Below, piece by piece: positions 9,290 through 16,671 of a stretch of 34,561 nt of DNA; within the stretch, counting starts at the first letter, position 1; every line of letters begins with the position of its first letter. The notes under the pieces are model-generated. The model was not told the DNA's origin, did not search any database, and saw only the letters and a program-made list of their open reading frames with translations. Position numbers and translations under genes: made by a program. Where the stretch lies: positions 1-34,561 of the forward strand of contig JAINCN010000023.1 of NCBI GenBank assembly GCA_036574075.1. The letters are read 5' to 3'. This stretch comes from Deltaproteobacteria bacterium (GTDB lineage Bacteria; Desulfobacterota; Dissulfuribacteria; Dissulfuribacterales; UBA5754).

Positions 9290-10955
9290 GTATCCTTGAC
9301 TGGGACTGTTGAGGTACAAGCTGCTTGAAAACTTCATTCCTTGGCCCATAAAGTTTCACAGCACCATCTGTAACAAGCAGTATCTTGTCAACAATGGACA
9401 GAATGTTCAGCTTATGGCTTATGACAACTGTTGTTAGTTTTGCCTTTTTAGCAATCAAGATAGCATTTAAAAGTGCCTGCTCTCCCTCGGTATCTAAATT
9501 TGAATTAGGCTCATCCATGACTATGAGCTTTGGAAGCCCATAAAATGCCCGCGCTATGCCAATGCGTTGCCTTTGACCACCTGACAGGATCGTGCCTGTC
9601 TCGCCAATATCTGTATCATAACCATTTGGCAGCCTCAGAATCATCTCATGACAGCCTGCGATCATGGCTGCCTGAATGACCTTTTGAGAGTCAACCTCTT
9701 GAAGCCTTGCTATATTTTCTGCTACAGTGCCGGGAAAAAGCTCTATATCCTGAGGTAAGTAGCCGATATATTGCCCTATCTTGTCTTTCTGCCACTGACT
9801 AATGTCAGCCCCATCCAGTCTGACAGCGCCCACAGTTGGCTTGTAAACGCCCACCATCAAGCGCGCAACAGTGGACTTTCCTGCAGCTGAAGGACCTATG
9901 ATGCCCAAAGTCTCACCCGGCTGCAGGGCAAAGGACATCGCCTTGATAACAGAACGCTGCCCAATATTAAAATATACATTCTCAAACACAACATGGCCTT
10001 TGGGGGCAAGAAGATCCATCTGCTCAGCCTTTGTTGTATTGATGGTATCCATAAACTCTGATAGTCTTCGGTAAGCTTGACGAGCCTCGACAAAGTTTTT
10101 CCATCCAGATATAGCTAGGTCAATTGGACTAAGGGCCTTGCCAGCAATGATAGAGCCAGCAATCATGATACCACCTGTCGCCTCATTTTTAAGCACAAGA
10201 TAAGCGCCTACTCCAAGCATAGAGGACTGAAGAAACTGTCTTGCAAACTTGGACATATTAGTAAGAAGCCCTGCCTTTTTACTTGCAAGGGTCTGATAGC
10301 CAATACTCAGACTGTTATATTTTCCCCAATGTTTAAGTACACCCTTAAACATGCCCATCGCATTGATTGCTTCTCTATTTCTAAGGGAAATATCTACATA
10401 TCGTGAGGCGTCCCTGCCATATTTATTTGCATCTTTAAGTGGCTCGCGCGAGATTTTTTCATTGAGAATTGCTAAAGTAATCATAACAATAGCACCAAAA
10501 AAGGCAACGCTAAATAAAACTGGATGCATGTAATAGAGAATAAGCATGTAGATAGGAAACCAAGGGGCATCAAAGATAGCAAATATGCCTGTTCCTGTCA
10601 AAAAGGTCCGAATGATACCCATGTCTTTAAGACCATATGGATAGGTTTTGCCTATCTGAGCGCCATCAAGCCCTATCATACCCCTCAGAATATCTTCAGA
10701 AATCATGTCGTCAAGCTTGGCATTGATGCCAACAAGTAGACGAGAACGAACAACATCCAATCCAAGGGCTGTAAGCAAAAGAGCAGCCAGCAGGATTGTA
10801 AGCATAACTAAGGTCTCTACACTGCGGCTGTTTATCACGCGGTCATAGACCTGAAGCATATAAAGTGATGGCGCTAATTGCAGTAGATTACTTACAAGAC
10901 TGAAGAGACCAACGTATAAAAAATAATTAGAAAATTTTAAAAGAAATTTTTTCAT
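9252..10955 (-). CDS. Type I secretion ABC permease/ATPase (PrtD-like)
   Basis: This 567-aa inner-membrane half-transporter powers one-step export through HlyD and TolC. The membrane domain (about residues 1-310) opens with SLVSNLLQLAPSLYMLQVYDRV, typical of the PrtD/AprD group, and there is no N-terminal C39 peptidase or C39-like domain. The nucleotide-binding domain has Walker A GPSAAGKST (~355), signature LSGGQRQRIGIARA, Walker B LIVMDEP and an H-loop histidine in VVISHKL. It is the first gene of the cassette and overlaps the adaptor gene by 38 bp. There is no clear Shine-Dalgarno before the ATG. Group members export proteases and lipases with uncleaved C-terminal signals. Confidence 0.9.
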   Translation of the reverse strand: MKKFLLKFSNYFLYVGLFSLVSNLLQLAPSLYMLQVYDRVINSRSVETLVMLTILLAALLLTALGLDVVRSRLLVGINAKLDDMISEDILRGMIGLDGAQIGKTYPYGLKDMGIIRTFLTGTGIFAIFDAPWFPIYMLILYYMHPVLFSVAFFGAIVMITLAILNEKISREPLKDANKYGRDASRYVDISLRNREAINAMGMFKGVLKHWGKYNSLSIGYQTLASKKAGLLTNMSKFARQFLQSSMLGVGAYLVLKNEATGGIMIAGSIIAGKALSPIDLAISGWKNFVEARQAYRRLSEFMDTINTTKAEQMDLLAPKGHVVFENVYFNIGQRSVIKAMSFALQPGETLGIIGPSAAGKSTVARLMVGVYKPTVGAVRLDGADISQWQKDKIGQYIGYLPQDIELFPGTVAENIARLQEVDSQKVIQAAMIAGCHEMILRLPNGYDTDIGETGTILSGGQRQRIGIARAFYGLPKLIVMDEPNSNLDTEGEQALLNAILIAKKAKLTTVVISHKLNILSIVDKILLVTDGAVKLYGPRNEVFKQLVPQQSQSRIHAGGAGGSPIIQ

Positions 10956-10964
10956 AGAGGGGAA

Positions 10965-10989
10965 TTTATACCCTTTCAGATATTGTCAA
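10965..10989 (-). promoter_or_regulatory. Possible promoter of the type I secretion cassette
   Basis: On the minus strand a perfect TTGACA (10984-10989) is followed by TATAAA (10965-10970), but the spacer is only 13 bp, or 15 bp if TAAATT is taken as the -10. Either is shorter than the usual 16-18. It sits just before the ATG at 10955 and downstream of the remnant gene, where a new promoter would be needed. It would leave almost no untranslated leader. Confidence 0.25.
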
Positions 10990-10997
10990 CCTGATAA

Positions 10998-11054
10998 TCA
11001 GTTCTGCCCATTCTCCCTAATCACATCCCAAACCGAGTACCAGTAATTCTTCAT
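10998..11054 (-). other. Short ORF or decayed gene end, unassigned
   Basis: An 18-codon reading frame, MKNYWYSVWDVIRENGQN, lies between the truncated methyltransferase remnant and the T1SS operon, in a different frame from the remnant. Its aromatic, polar composition resembles a protein C-terminus more than a free peptide, so it may be what is left of the far end of the deleted gene. No family is recognised. Confidence 0.2.
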
Positions 11055-11067
11055 ATATTTTTAAGCG

Positions 11068-11166
11068 CTACTTAAAAAACAGGTTAACCTTCAACCGCTC
11101 CCGAAACAATTCACGGCTGCCACGATGCTTTGTCTCAAAAGCATAATAAAATTTCTTCTCATTCAT
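11068..11166 (-). pseudogene. Truncated O-antigen-type methyltransferase gene (N-terminal 32 codons)
   Basis: An ATG overlaps the wzt stop region and opens a frame reading MNEKKFYYAFETKHRGSREL and onward to a stop after 32 codons. The part AFETKHRGSRELFRERL aligns with DFEDSFRGSREEIEDKL in the methyltransferase encoded at 2886-4334, exactly the segment that precedes the SAM-binding motif there. The frame stops before any SAM motif, so it is not functional. Position directly after wzt is where WbdD-like chain-terminating methyltransferases are often encoded. The alignment is by eye. Confidence 0.6.
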
Positions 11167-12403
11167 CGTAGAGTTTACCGGATTTATTCCGTGTCATCTG
11201 AATTCTCACAGGTAGGTTGCAGACACCTGTAAAAAGAGGTGCACTGTCCGGAATACACTGAAACACCAGTGCTCTATCCCACCAATCATAGTTATTGACT
11301 ACATGTACATCTTTGGTGTGGAGCGCTGCTGTCACGCTGTAACTTCCATACCCCAAAAAAAGCCCGGGAAAACAAAAATCCACATAAAATGATTCTGCTG
11401 CAGACATGCCTTTAAGAGTCAAGCCGTGATGAAAGGTATTGGTGCCGAAGACGTCGTTTCCCAACCGATCACGAATAAGAATACCTACTGTTAGTTCCTC
11501 AAGACTGTCATTTGTTTGGACATGAACACGAAACGTTGCACTTTCACCGGTTTGAATGGCCCTTACCGGCTTGCCATCGGACAACAGTTCAACAGCTGTG
11601 ATGGAGGCGCGGCCGTTTCCAGAACGGGTTTTTTTTCTGCCAGATGTCGTTTCTTCCTGCAGTATCTTTTGATTTTCCTGCTGTCTGGCGATCATGGCAT
11701 TGTAATAGTCCAAAGTGTTATCTGGCATATCATCTTTGACGAGTAGACCACCATCCAGAAGGATTGCCCTTTTACAGAGAGTCTTTATAGCACCAGGACT
11801 GTGCGAGACAAATAGCAGCGTGGTGCCTGCATCCCGAAACCGGCGTATGCGATCAAAACTCTTATGCTGAAAGTAGGTATCACCCACCGACAGCGCCTCA
11901 TCCACAATCAGGATGTCCGGCCTTACGCAGGTAGCCACGCTGAAGGCAAGTCTCATCTGCATGCCGCTGGAATAGACCCTTATAGGCTGATCTATATATT
12001 CCCCTATCTCGGCGAAGGCCTCGATCTCTGGCATCAGGCGCGCGATTTCCTCGGCGCTGCAGCCAAGCAGTTGCCCAGCCATGAACACATTCTGCCTTCC
12101 TGTGAAGTCGGGATGAAAGCCCATACCCAGTTCCAGCAGGGCGGCGACGCGGCCGGTGATCTGGACGCTTCCGGTGGTGGGCTGGGTGGTACCAGTGATT
12201 ATCTTGAGAAGGGTGCTCTTTCCTGCGCCGTTGACCCCGATGATGCCGACTGCCTCACCGGGCTGGACGGTGAAATTGATGTCCCTGAGCACCCAGTGGA
12301 GCTGATGGCGGGGTTTTCCGCGTGGGTCCATCCATTCCGCCAGCCGGGCCCATTGGCTGGGGTATCGTTTGTAGGCCTTTCCTAGCTTGGAGACTATGAT
12401 CAT
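11159..12403 (-). CDS. wzt: Polysaccharide ABC exporter ATPase with C-terminal carbohydrate-binding domain
   Basis: This 414-aa cytoplasmic ATPase drives export of a lipid-linked polysaccharide with the Wzm permease. Walker A is GVNGAGKST at residues 56-64, followed by an A-L-L-E-L-G-M-G-F-H-P segment, the signature YSSGMQMRLAFS and Walker B ILIVDEALS, all typical of the Wzt/TagH group. About residues 265-410 form an extra beta domain (ITAVELLSDG ... FGTNTFHHG ... YGSYSVTAALH), as in O9a/O8-type Wzt proteins that recognise the modified end of the glycan. The partner permease gene is upstream, separated by 218 bp of repeats. No Shine-Dalgarno precedes the ATG: heptamer repeat begins 7 bp before it. 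Confidence 0.9.
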   Translation of the reverse strand: MIIVSKLGKAYKRYPSQWARLAEWMDPRGKPRHQLHWVLRDINFTVQPGEAVGIIGVNGAGKSTLLKIITGTTQPTTGSVQITGRVAALLELGMGFHPDFTGRQNVFMAGQLLGCSAEEIARLMPEIEAFAEIGEYIDQPIRVYSSGMQMRLAFSVATCVRPDILIVDEALSVGDTYFQHKSFDRIRRFRDAGTTLLFVSHSPGAIKTLCKRAILLDGGLLVKDDMPDNTLDYYNAMIARQQENQKILQEETTSGRKKTRSGNGRASITAVELLSDGKPVRAIQTGESATFRVHVQTNDSLEELTVGILIRDRLGNDVFGTNTFHHGLTLKGMSAAESFYVDFCFPGLFLGYGSYSVTAALHTKDVHVVNNYDWWDRALVFQCIPDSAPLFTGVCNLPVRIQMTRNKSGKLYDE

Positions 12404-12409
12404 AAATAA

Positions 12410-12444
12410 AGCTATCAGCTATCAGCTGTCAGTTTTCAGCTATT
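12410..12444 (+). repeat. Heptamer array AGCTATC, forward arm (5 units)
   Basis: Five consecutive 7-bp units (AGCTATC, AGCTATC, AGCTGTC, AGTTTTC, AGCTATT) begin immediately upstream of the wzt start. Reverse-complement units occur at 12601-12621, so the pair can form an imperfect hairpin enclosing the rest of the wzm-wzt gap. Confidence 0.75.
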
Positions 12445-12492
12445 ATTTGTCATGTTTGGGGAGAGGGGTTGTTTTTGGCGATGAGGTCTTGA

Positions 12493-12516
12493 GAGTGCAT
12501 ATCTCACGGATTCAGG
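12493..12516 (+). repeat. Solo end of the MITE-like element
   Basis: Twenty-four bases are identical to the right end of the element at 27599-27622 and, apart from the last two bases, to 330-351. They contain GTGCATATCTCACGGATTCA. No clear remainder of the element is visible on either side, so this is a remnant or a minimal copy in the wzm-wzt gap. Confidence 0.6.
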
Positions 12517-12565
12517 TTCCTCTTGAATTCGCCAAAATAAGGCTTCAGCCGGGGTAACGGGTTCT

Positions 12566-12594
12566 GTAGGGGCGGGTTCTGAACCCGCCCCTAC
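12566..12594. repeat. Perfect 29-bp GC-rich palindrome
   Basis: The two arms GTAGGGGCGGGTTC and GAACCCGCCCCTAC flank a single base, forming a very stable hairpin on either strand between wzm and wzt. It has no T-run, so it is not a standard intrinsic terminator. Its sequence resembles REP-type dispersed palindromes. It could attenuate transcription or protect the wzm 3' end. Confidence 0.75.
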
Positions 12595-12600
12595 ACGGCA

Positions 12601-12621
12601 GCTGATAGCTGCTAGCTTTTT
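12601..12621 (-). repeat. Heptamer array, reverse arm (3 units)
   Basis: Units GCTGATA, GCTGCTA and GCTTTTT run up to the base next to the wzm stop codon. They are the reverse complement of the AGCTATC family at 12410-12444 and close the inverted pair. Confidence 0.6.
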
Positions 12622-13440
12622 TCATAATTCGTCTACCATTTCGCCTGCGTGTTTACGGAATAGCCAGATGCCCAGTGCGCACAGTAGCACGGACAGCATG
12701 GTTACGAGCCACAGGCTACGCCAATGCGGCCATTGGCCTTTGACAAGTATGGTCTGATATCCTTCCATGAGGTTGGCCAAAGGGTTCAGGCCTATGATCG
12801 GCCTGGCCCATTCGGGGAGGACCGAGGCTGGGTAAACGATTGGGGTCAGCCAGAACCAGAACTGCAGGAGCACGCCGAACAACTGGCCGACGTCACGAAA
12901 GAAGACATTGAGTATGCCCAGGGTGATGCCAAGGCCGATGGAGAAGGCGACCAGGATGGCCAACAGGGGGATGAGTGCGAGAAAGGCCAGGCCGGGAAAA
13001 TTGCCGGAGATCAGCAGAAAGACAGTAAAGAGGCCAAAGATGATTGCAAAATTTAGACCGGCGTTGAGCACGACCACAGTAGGCAGGCACAGGCGCGGGA
13101 AGCTGATCTTCTTGAGCAGGTTTGCGTGTTCGATAAAGACGTTGAGTGAACGGCCTGTTATCTCTGCAAACAGGCCCCAGGTCAGGACGCCTGCGCAGAG
13201 ATAGATGCTGTAGGAATAGACATTTTCTGCCCCTGGAAGACGAGCTCGCATGACCTGCGAGAAGACGACCGTGTAGATCAGGATCATGGCAAGGGGATTG
13301 AGGACCGTCCAGGCGGCTCCCAGGAGTGAGTTCTGGTATCTGGATTGAAATTCGCGCTTTACGCTGCCAAGGATGAAGCCGCGATAGGCCCAGACCGCAT
13401 GCAGATGAGAAGGGGAGATCCCGAAAGGCAGTTGCGTCAT
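12622..13440 (-). CDS. wzm: Polysaccharide ABC exporter permease (ABC-2 family)
   Basis: This 272-aa inner-membrane protein carries the lipid-linked glycan across the membrane with Wzt. It shows about six hydrophobic segments (for example MILIYTVVFSQVM, IYLCAGVLTWGLFAEI and LQFWFWLTPIVYPASVLP). Motifs VKREFQSRYQNSLLGAAWTV and NVFFRDVGQ are typical of Wzm/TagG permeases, and the length is usual. It overlaps the upstream glycosyltransferase by 4 bp (ATGA). Its ATPase is the next gene downstream, but repeats now separate the two by 218 bp, which may reduce co-expression. Confidence 0.9.
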   Translation of the reverse strand: MTQLPFGISPSHLHAVWAYRGFILGSVKREFQSRYQNSLLGAAWTVLNPLAMILIYTVVFSQVMRARLPGAENVYSYSIYLCAGVLTWGLFAEITGRSLNVFIEHANLLKKISFPRLCLPTVVVLNAGLNFAIIFGLFTVFLLISGNFPGLAFLALIPLLAILVAFSIGLGITLGILNVFFRDVGQLFGVLLQFWFWLTPIVYPASVLPEWARPIIGLNPLANLMEGYQTILVKGQWPHWRSLWLVTMLSVLLCALGIWLFRKHAGEMVDEL

Positions 13441-14471
13441 ACCTCAGCCAGTACCTCTTCGTAGATCCTTGCGTATCCCTTCACCATATCTTCCACCTTG
13501 AATCTTTGGCGTACCCACGAGGCAGCCGCTGCTCTCATGTCCAGCCAGAGGTTCCTGTCTGATGCCAGGAGGCGCACTGCCTCTGCAAAGGCCCGAACGT
13601 CATCCATGGGGCAGAGGATACAAGTTGCCCCGTCGATGACAACCTCTGGAACGGATGAAGAGCGGGTGGCGATCACAGGGGTTCCACAGGCCTGGGCCTC
13701 GCAGGGTGCAAGGCCAAAACCTTCGAGGCGCGATGGAAGAAGCAGTGCGTCGGCCTCCTGATAATAACGCACCAGATCTGCCTGATCCTTCAGGCGTCCT
13801 ATCTGGAAGATACTTCCGCAACGGCCTTTTTTAAAGATGTTCCTGTGGTCGCCGACACAGAAAAGTTCATACCCCTTTCCCAATCGTTCCATGATGGGGA
13901 GCAGGAGATCCGCACCCTTTCGGCGTGTAAGGCCCCCCACATATAGGAGGCGAAAAGGGCTGTTGAATCCTTGCCGCGACACGGGTCTGAAACGTTCGGT
14001 ATCCACGCCGGGATGGATGACCTCTACATCCTTTCGTCCAAAGATCCTCATTGCCATGTGCGCGGTATGGTGGCTGACAGCAACGACCCTTGAGGCAGAC
14101 CCTATGATTTCCCGCTCCATGGGTGTGATCCAGAACCTGTGATAGACGGCCTGCAGAAGATTCCTGTAAGGAGAAAATGCCGGGTCCTGAACGCAATGAT
14201 GGAGCGTTGCAACGATCGGCACGCCCTTGGGAAGGAGACTGGCCGGAAGCCAGGTGTTCACATGGACGATGTCGGCCCTGAAAGGGCAGGCCAGGGATGA
14301 AAAGCAGGGGAGATATTCCGTCCGATGAGGGAGCCAGTCTACATGAACCCGATAACCTGTCTGTTCCAGCCCTGCGGCCAGGGTGCGGGTAAAGGTCTCA
14401 GCGCCGGTTTTTGTCCTTATGGCCGGAAACCAGATCGAAGGCCTCCGGCCAAGGGGTGGGGTGCGGCTCAC
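13437..14471 (-). CDS. GT4 family glycosyltransferase
   Basis: This 344-aa GT-B enzyme probably adds a hexose or deoxyhexose to the exported polysaccharide. The N-terminal domain shows RTKTGAETFTRTLAAGL and the C-terminal domain LLYVGGLTRRKGADLLLP, LLLPSRLEGFGLAPCEAQAC and GTPVIATRSSSVPEV, the glutamate-rich donor site of GT4. I chose GTG at 14471, which overlaps the previous gene's stop as GTGA, rather than 14534, which would add an implausible 21-residue leader and overlap by 67 bp. It overlaps wzm by 4 bp. Sugar specificity is not readable. Confidence 0.85.
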   Translation of the reverse strand: MSRTPPLGRRPSIWFPAIRTKTGAETFTRTLAAGLEQTGYRVHVDWLPHRTEYLPCFSSLACPFRADIVHVNTWLPASLLPKGVPIVATLHHCVQDPAFSPYRNLLQAVYHRFWITPMEREIIGSASRVVAVSHHTAHMAMRIFGRKDVEVIHPGVDTERFRPVSRQGFNSPFRLLYVGGLTRRKGADLLLPIMERLGKGYELFCVGDHRNIFKKGRCGSIFQIGRLKDQADLVRYYQEADALLLPSRLEGFGLAPCEAQACGTPVIATRSSSVPEVVIDGATCILCPMDDVRAFAEAVRLLASDRNLWLDMRAAAASWVRQRFKVEDMVKGYARIYEEVLAEV

Positions 14472-15625
14472 GGCGTTTCCATCCCGGCTGTGTTGTGTAC
14501 CAGCTCTCTCAGGCGCCTGCCGAAAAGCGACCACTCGAAATCTTGAGCGAATTGTCTGCAGGCGGTCCGGACGGCCATGTCTTGTCGATTCAGCAGAAAG
14601 TGGACGACCGCTTTTTCAAACTCCAGAAAATTTCCAGCAGGAATGAGGGAGCCGGAGATCCCGTCCATTACGGCGTCTGATACGCCTCCCGCATCAAAGG
14701 CAACTGTGGGAAGTCCATGCGCTGCGGCCTCCAGCGCAACCATCCCGAAGCCCTCGTTGTCGTAAGGTGTCGCCTGAACGGGAAAGACATGGACGTCAGA
14801 GGCAAAATACGCAGCAGTGAGCTGTGGGTTATCCAGTTTGCCGAGAAAGAGGACCCGGTCCTCCAGACCCAGCCTGCGAACGATACCTAAGGCGCGGGCC
14901 TTTTCATCTACCTGTTTTTTTACGGCCTCAGAAGCGTTGTCACCGATTACGAGCAGCCGGGCCTCTGGGACGATGTTCAGGACATGAGGGAGGATGCGCT
15001 CGATAAAGGTCGTCAGGCCCTTGCGCGGGGTGATCCGTCCCACAAAGAGCATGATGGGTGTCTGACCAAGGCCGTATCTATCCCGAAAGGTTTGGGCGAT
15101 TCGCTTTTTATCCGAGATGTCTGGGAGGCTCACTCCTGGCGGGAGGATAGAAAGCTTTGCATCCATGACGCCTTCGCGCAGCGCAAGGGCCTTCGTAAAC
15201 CGACTGTTTACGATCACCTGATCAGCCCTTCTTATAAAGGGTTTCCAGAAGAGATTGTACACTGGATGTCGATTTTCTATGTCCAGACCGTGCAGGTATG
15301 CACAGGTTCGGGCGTGACTGATCCGTGCAGAAAGATGCGCCATAGGGGCCGTCAACCCGCTCCCGGCAAGGACGACATGGGGCCTGTGCCGAAGCGCCTC
15401 AGCCAGCGAGTAAAAAAAGGCCCAGGCGATAAAGCAGGAGAGCGGACGGGCAGGGATTTCCCTGCCGCATATCCCCCTGGGGAGCAGCCCCAGGCATCCT
15501 TTCGGACCCACAACATGGACATGAAAGTCCATGGATAGCGCCGTTATCATGTTCCAGACCAGGCGCTCCATGCCACCCACAAGGGGAGGAAGATTTCTTG
15601 TGACAACAAGTATCCTGAGAGGCAT
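14468..15625 (-). CDS. GT4 family glycosyltransferase (PimB-like)
   Basis: This 385-aa cytoplasmic GT-B enzyme has the N-terminal acceptor motif NLPPLVGGMERLVWNM. In its C-terminal half it has LFVGRITPRKGLTTFIE, VFPVQATPYDNEGFGMVALEAAAHGLPTV-type donor-site residues and FDAGGVSDAV. The pattern matches PimB/mannosyl- or rhamnosyltransferase-like GT4 proteins. It is first in the string GT4-GT4-wzm-wzt and overlaps the next gene by 4 bp. An array of AGCTATC heptamers starts 6 bp before its ATG, so its original upstream region and ribosome-binding site appear to have been replaced. Confidence 0.85.
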   Translation of the reverse strand: MPLRILVVTRNLPPLVGGMERLVWNMITALSMDFHVHVVGPKGCLGLLPRGICGREIPARPLSCFIAWAFFYSLAEALRHRPHVVLAGSGLTAPMAHLSARISHARTCAYLHGLDIENRHPVYNLFWKPFIRRADQVIVNSRFTKALALREGVMDAKLSILPPGVSLPDISDKKRIAQTFRDRYGLGQTPIMLFVGRITPRKGLTTFIERILPHVLNIVPEARLLVIGDNASEAVKKQVDEKARALGIVRRLGLEDRVLFLGKLDNPQLTAAYFASDVHVFPVQATPYDNEGFGMVALEAAAHGLPTVAFDAGGVSDAVMDGISGSLIPAGNFLEFEKAVVHFLLNRQDMAVRTACRQFAQDFEWSLFGRRLRELVHNTAGMETP

Positions 15626-15631
15626 TTTATA

Positions 15632-15680
15632 AGCTATCAGCCAACAGCTATCAGCTATCAGTTATCAGCTTTCAGCTATC
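15632..15680 (+). repeat. Heptamer array AGCTATC, forward arm (7 units)
   Basis: Seven consecutive units of the AGCTATC family (four exact; AGCCAAC, AGTTATC and AGCTTTC variants) fill the gap between two glycosyltransferase genes. The stop codon of the GT2 gene lies in the last unit. The reverse arm is at 15705-15739, 24 bp away, giving an imperfect hairpin. Confidence 0.8.
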
Positions 15681-16602
15681 TGTTGTTATTTTGGGGTTGG
15701 GTTTGCTGACAGTTGCTAGCTGATAACTGACAGCTTTCTTTAGAACTTTTTTCATATCTTATCTGGCATATCTGTTCTGAGATCAACCCGAGAGAAAAAA
15801 TAATGGTCGAATTGATAAAAAGCAGGGCGCTCATGTTGGTAAAGCGTCCTTGTGTCATGTATGTGTAAAGATAATAAGCTAATCCTAAGAGAAAAAATAA
15901 AATACTTAATGGAAAAAAAATGCGCATGGGTGAATAGATGGTGCAAATGCGAACAATAATATAAAAAAAACGCGCTCCATCCTTAAAAAGACTTATTTTG
16001 CTTTTTCCTTTCTGGCGTTTATGGCTTGAAATTGGGATAAATTTGATTGTTCTACCACTCCTTAAAAACCCAAGGGTCAAGGTTGTAGGATACGAAAAGG
16101 TATTGGGTAAAAGATCAATGAACTCAAGGGCGATTTCCCTCTTCACCGCCCTGAAACCTGACGTCAGATCTTTTATGGGGAAATTTGAAACATATGATCC
16201 CAAAACATTGAAAACAGAGTTGGCTAATGATCGAAATAACGTAGCTTGATCCTTCAACGAGCGTGATCCTATAACCATGTCATAATCAGGGATATATTCA
16301 AGAAGTTTTTTTATATCATTTGGATCATGTTGACCATCGCCGTCTAAAAAAACAACAATTTCTCCGCTGGAAAACCTTAATCCGTTTTTTATTGCCGCTC
16401 CGTTGCCGATATTGTACGGATGCCTGTAAACCTTAACATTGCAAGAATCGGCAACTTTTGCCGTGTCATCTGTTGATCCATCATCTATGACTATTATTTC
16501 GCATGACGGATATTGTGTTTTTATAGTATTAATTAATTTAGGTAAATTATCTGCCTCATTATATGCTGGGATAACAATGGAAATATTTTGATTATCTGTC
16601 AT
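15676..16602 (-). CDS. GT2 polyprenyl-phosphate sugar synthase-like glycosyltransferase
   Basis: This 308-aa enzyme probably transfers a hexose from a nucleotide sugar to a polyprenyl-phosphate carrier on the cytoplasmic side. The GT2 fold shows IVIPAYNEADNLP, VIDDGSTDDTA, the metal-binding LDGDGQHDP (D87, D89) and SGFRAVKRE. Two membrane segments follow at about 228-250 and 258-277. This matches DPM1/GtrB-like synthases. The next gene upstream encodes an STT3 oligosaccharyltransferase, so the product may feed protein glycosylation. The last ~20 residues (from KESCQLSASN) are encoded by heptamer repeat, so the native C-terminus was lost. The gene is AT-rich, unlike the GC-rich genes on both sides of the block. 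Confidence 0.82.
   Translation of the reverse strand: MTDNQNISIVIPAYNEADNLPKLINTIKTQYPSCEIIVIDDGSTDDTAKVADSCNVKVYRHPYNIGNGAAIKNGLRFSSGEIVVFLDGDGQHDPNDIKKLLEYIPDYDMVIGSRSLKDQATLFRSLANSVFNVLGSYVSNFPIKDLTSGFRAVKREIALEFIDLLPNTFSYPTTLTLGFLRSGRTIKFIPISSHKRQKGKSKISLFKDGARFFYIIVRICTIYSPMRIFFPLSILFFLLGLAYYLYTYMTQGRFTNMSALLFINSTIIFSLGLISEQICQIRYEKSSKESCQLSASNCQQTQPQNNNR
15705..15739 (-). repeat. Heptamer array, reverse arm (5 units)
   Basis: Units GCTGACA, GTTGCTA, GCTGATA, ACTGACA and GCTTTCT are degenerate reverse complements of AGCTATC. They lie inside the 3' end of the GT2 frame and pair with 15632-15680. Confidence 0.65.
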
Positions 16603-16671
16603 TACAGCCCGCTCATTTGTCTGTGTGATTTATTTCATTCTGGGTGAGATATAAAGCTAATTATAAGAGTC

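Noticed and set aside
12566-12594. Intrinsic terminator of wzm
   Set aside because: The hairpin is strong but neither side has a T-run, so it is listed as a palindrome instead.
15632-15739. CRISPR-like array
   Set aside because: Units are 7 bp without spacers and reverse orientation halfway; no cas genes are near.
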